From Cytobacillus oceanisediminis (GTDB lineage Bacteria > Bacillota > Bacilli > Bacillales > Cytobacillaceae): a DNA stretch of 64,000 bases. The translations under genes were made by a program, and so were the position numbers. The stretch spans positions 62,001-126,000 of the forward strand of contig NZ_QGTW01000004.1 in the NCBI RefSeq assembly GCF_003182355.1. The letters are read 5' to 3'. A model generated the notes under the pieces. That model had not been told where the DNA came from and searched no databases. It was given only the letters and a program-made list of their open reading frames with translations. Numbering within the stretch: position 1 is the stretch's first letter; each line of letters begins with the position of its first letter. This document shows positions 62,129 through 64,000 of the stretch, piece after piece.

Positions 62129-62896
62129 ATGCCTATTATCCAATCAGTGGAACGCGCATTAAAAATAATGGATTTATTTGACGAGCGGGAGAGAGAATTA
62201 TCCATTACTGAAATCAGCAAACGAATGAACCTTCATAAAAGTACAGTTCATTCGCTCTTAAAAACCTTACAGGAACAACGGTATATCTCACAAAATGAGG
62301 AGAATGGGAAATATCGGCTTGGGCTTAAGCTCTTTGAACGGGGCAATATGGTCCTGAGCAACTTTGATTTGCGGAAAGTAGCCAGAAAGCATCTTGAAAG
62401 ACTATCCGCTACGACGAACTTAACCGTGCACCTTGTGATCCTGGACGGACAGGAAGGTGTTTATATCGATAAAGTGGAAGGAAGCGGTGTTACCGTCTTA
62501 TATTCCCGCATTGGCCGGCGTGTCCCGGTTCATACAAGCGCGGTAGGCAAATCACTTATTTCAACGAAAACAGACGCCGAACTGGATCAGTTCCTTAAAA
62601 ACTATCAATACACAAAACAAACACCGAAATCAATCAGCTCAAAAGAAGAATTATTAGAGGAAATCAACCATGTCCGGACGGCCGGATATTCAGTGGATAA
62701 TGAAGAAAACGAACCAGGCATTGTCTGTTTCGCAGTTCCGATTAAAGATTATTCGGGCAAAGTTATAGCAGGCATAAGCATGTCTATGCCGGCTACAAAA
62801 GTAACAGATGAAATCCGCGAACATTACGTTGGCATTTTAAAAGATTGCAGCAACAGCATTTCGCAGGATCTCGGTTATGAGTATCAAAAAATTTAA
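62129..62896 (+). CDS. IclR-family transcriptional regulator
   Basis: A 255-residue regulator. The N-terminal winged HTH (about 1-65) has SVERALKIMDLFDERERELS and ISKRMNLHKSTVHSLLKTLQ. The C-terminal effector domain (75-250) has GVYIDKVEGSGVTVLYSRIG, GRRVPVHTSAVGKSLIS and GIVCFAVPIKDYSGKVIAGI. It lies inside the catabolic cluster. Likely ligand: the transported sugar acid or a keto-deoxy intermediate. Likely target: the palindrome before each TRAP operon. Both are inferred. Confidence 0.92.
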   Translation: MPIIQSVERALKIMDLFDERERELSITEISKRMNLHKSTVHSLLKTLQEQRYISQNEENGKYRLGLKLFERGNMVLSNFDLRKVARKHLERLSATTNLTVHLVILDGQEGVYIDKVEGSGVTVLYSRIGRRVPVHTSAVGKSLISTKTDAELDQFLKNYQYTKQTPKSISSKEELLEEINHVRTAGYSVDNEENEPGIVCFAVPIKDYSGKVIAGISMSMPATKVTDEIREHYVGILKDCSNSISQDLGYEYQKI

Positions 62897-62931
62897 AAAA
62901 TGACAATCTGGTCATTCAGGAGGAATAAACA

Positions 62932-63828
62932 ATGAGAATTATTCGCTACCTAAAAGAAAATGAAAAACAGCTTGCAGCTGTGACAAGTGAAAATGAAGTA
63001 GCAGACCTTCCATTCAACGATTTTATGTCGTTGATTGACAAGGCACGTGAAAATAATAGAACGGCATTTGACATTGTAAAACAAATTGCGGCTGAAACAG
63101 AAAAGCAGCCATTGGATGGTCTTCAGTTAACAACCCCAATCGATGCTCCAGAAGTGTGGGCATCAGGCGTGACATACAAAAAAAGCAGAGAAGCGCGAAA
63201 CTATGAAGCCACACAAGGAAAGCTTGATCGTGAGACGTTTTATGACAAAGTCTATGATGCCGTACGCCCGGAAATTTTCTTTAAATCAACTGCTGCAAGA
63301 ACAGTAGGTCCGAATGATGCTGTTTACCTCCGTTCTGATTCCAGCTGGCAAATTCCTGAGCCTGAGCTGGGGCTGGTTATTGATAAAGAGGGCAATGTCC
63401 TTGGCTACACAGCTGGCAACGACATGAGCTGCCGGGACATTGAAGGAGAAAACCCGCTTTACCTGCCGCAGGCAAAGGTTTGGAAAAACTCTTGCTCCAT
63501 CGGGCCGGCTATTGTACTGGCAGATGCTGTATCAGACCCTTATGAGTTCCAAATTATTTGCCGCATTTACCGCGATGAAGAGCTTGTTTTTTACGGGGAT
63601 GCACAAGTTAATCAGCTGAAACGTACGCTGGATGAGCTTGTCCATTACTTAGTGCTTGATAATGAAATTTTTGACGGAACGGTACTCCTGACAGGAACGT
63701 GTGTTGTCCCGCCAAATGAATTTACATTAGCCGAAAATGACCGGATTGAAATTGAAATTCCTGGAATCGGCGTCCTGAATAACCCGGTTGTCCAAAGTGA
63801 AAAAGCGAGGCAAGCAGCTAAGGGGTGA
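62932..63828 (+). CDS. Fumarylacetoacetate hydrolase-family enzyme, possible 2-keto-3-deoxy acid dehydratase
   Basis: A 298-residue FAH-fold protein. Core motifs: VWASGVTYKKSREAR, PEIFFKSTAARTVGP, IPEPELGLVIDKEGNVLGYT (metal-binding Glu residues), GNDMSCRDIEGENPLYLPQAK and GTCVVPPNEFTLAENDRIEI. Its type resembles 2-dehydro-3-deoxy-pentonate dehydratases that make 2-oxoglutarate semialdehyde, which would follow the upstream aldonate dehydratase. Other FAH activities (hydrolase, lyase) cannot be excluded. AGGAGG site upstream. Confidence 0.88.
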   Translation: MRIIRYLKENEKQLAAVTSENEVADLPFNDFMSLIDKARENNRTAFDIVKQIAAETEKQPLDGLQLTTPIDAPEVWASGVTYKKSREARNYEATQGKLDRETFYDKVYDAVRPEIFFKSTAARTVGPNDAVYLRSDSSWQIPEPELGLVIDKEGNVLGYTAGNDMSCRDIEGENPLYLPQAKVWKNSCSIGPAIVLADAVSDPYEFQIICRIYRDEELVFYGDAQVNQLKRTLDELVHYLVLDNEIFDGTVLLTGTCVVPPNEFTLAENDRIEIEIPGIGVLNNPVVQSEKARQAAKG

Positions 63829-63832
63829 GGAA

Positions 63833-64000
63833 ATGAGTGAGTATAAAACACTTTATTTAAACGAGAAAGATAGTGTAGCTGTCGCTCTTTCAGATATACC
63901 TGCAGATGCTGAAGTGATTGTCAAAACGGAGGGCAGCGAAAAAACGGTTAGGATTCTTGAACCCATCCGCTTTGGCCATAAGTTCGCAGTCAGAGCGATT
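63833..64000 (+). CDS. UxaA/SAF-domain protein, 5' part
   Basis: The window ends after 56 codons. The start (MSEYKTLYLNEKDSVAVAL) and the later KTVRILEPIRFGHKFAVRAI are typical of the SAF domain in the N-terminal part of altronate/galactarate dehydratases (UxaA family). The ATG lies 4 bases after the FAH stop, with AGGGGTGAGG upstream, so it is in the same operon. Whether it is the short SAF subunit or a full UxaA cannot be told. Confidence 0.8.
   Translation, partial: MSEYKTLYLNEKDSVAVALSDIPADAEVIVKTEGSEKTVRILEPIRFGHKFAVRAI

Overview
This window comes from a low-to-moderate-GC Gram-positive, endospore-former-type Bacillaceae chromosome. Gene content and order match Bacillus subtilis core loci (tagO, tagU-like, yvyE, degSU, degV, comF, the late flagellar cluster, hpf, secA, prfB). 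S-layer genes and dispersed repeats suggest a Cytobacillus/Mesobacillus/B. firmus-like genus; that genus guess is inference.

Layout. (1) 1-5.8 kb, minus strand: an accessory Sec/S-layer block with secA2, slaP and an SLH-anchored 5'-nucleotidase. (2) 6.1-17 kb: tagO, a frameshifted lipoprotein gene, a copper-amine-oxidase-like stalk protein, an SLH phosphodiester glycosidase, a HlyD/Yip1 pair, a PlcR-like regulator with a divergent PapR-like signal-peptide gene, an LCP ligase and yvyE. (3) 17.4-34 kb, plus strand: degS-degU, degV, comFA-comFC, yvyF-flgM-flgN-flgK-flgL-yviE-fliW-csrA, hag interrupted by a self-splicing-type group I intron, flaG-fliD-fliS-fliT and hpf. Three clear sigma-D promoters drive flgM, hag and flaG. 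(4) 34-39.5 kb: the glutamine-utilisation module glnT-glsA with divergent glnK-glnL. (5) 39.6-41 kb, minus strand: a yybP-ykoY manganese riboswitch with terminator/antiterminator reading into a 44-residue FbpB-like small protein, then a one-domain Spo0M-like protein and a DUF1232 protein. (6) 41-47.6 kb: a YwrD-type gamma-glutamyltransferase, a split chromate transporter, a DUF1028 protein, a SEC-C protein between two copies of a 20-bp-period array, and a NERD protein. (7) 48-52 kb: secA and prfB with its programmed frameshift. (8) 52-64 kb: an accessory sugar-acid catabolic cluster with two complete TRAP transporters, a LarA-type racemase/epimerase, a large IlvD/Edd dehydratase, an IclR regulator, a FAH-family enzyme and the start of a UxaA-type SAF-domain protein.

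The most notable observations are the flagellin intron, the PlcR/PapR-like peptide-receptor pair, the Mn2+ riboswitch placed before a small basic protein instead of a metal exporter, helically phased short-repeat arrays directly behind terminators, and a shared palindromic promoter element before both TRAP operons. No tRNA, rRNA, CRISPR array, prophage or intact insertion sequence was seen.
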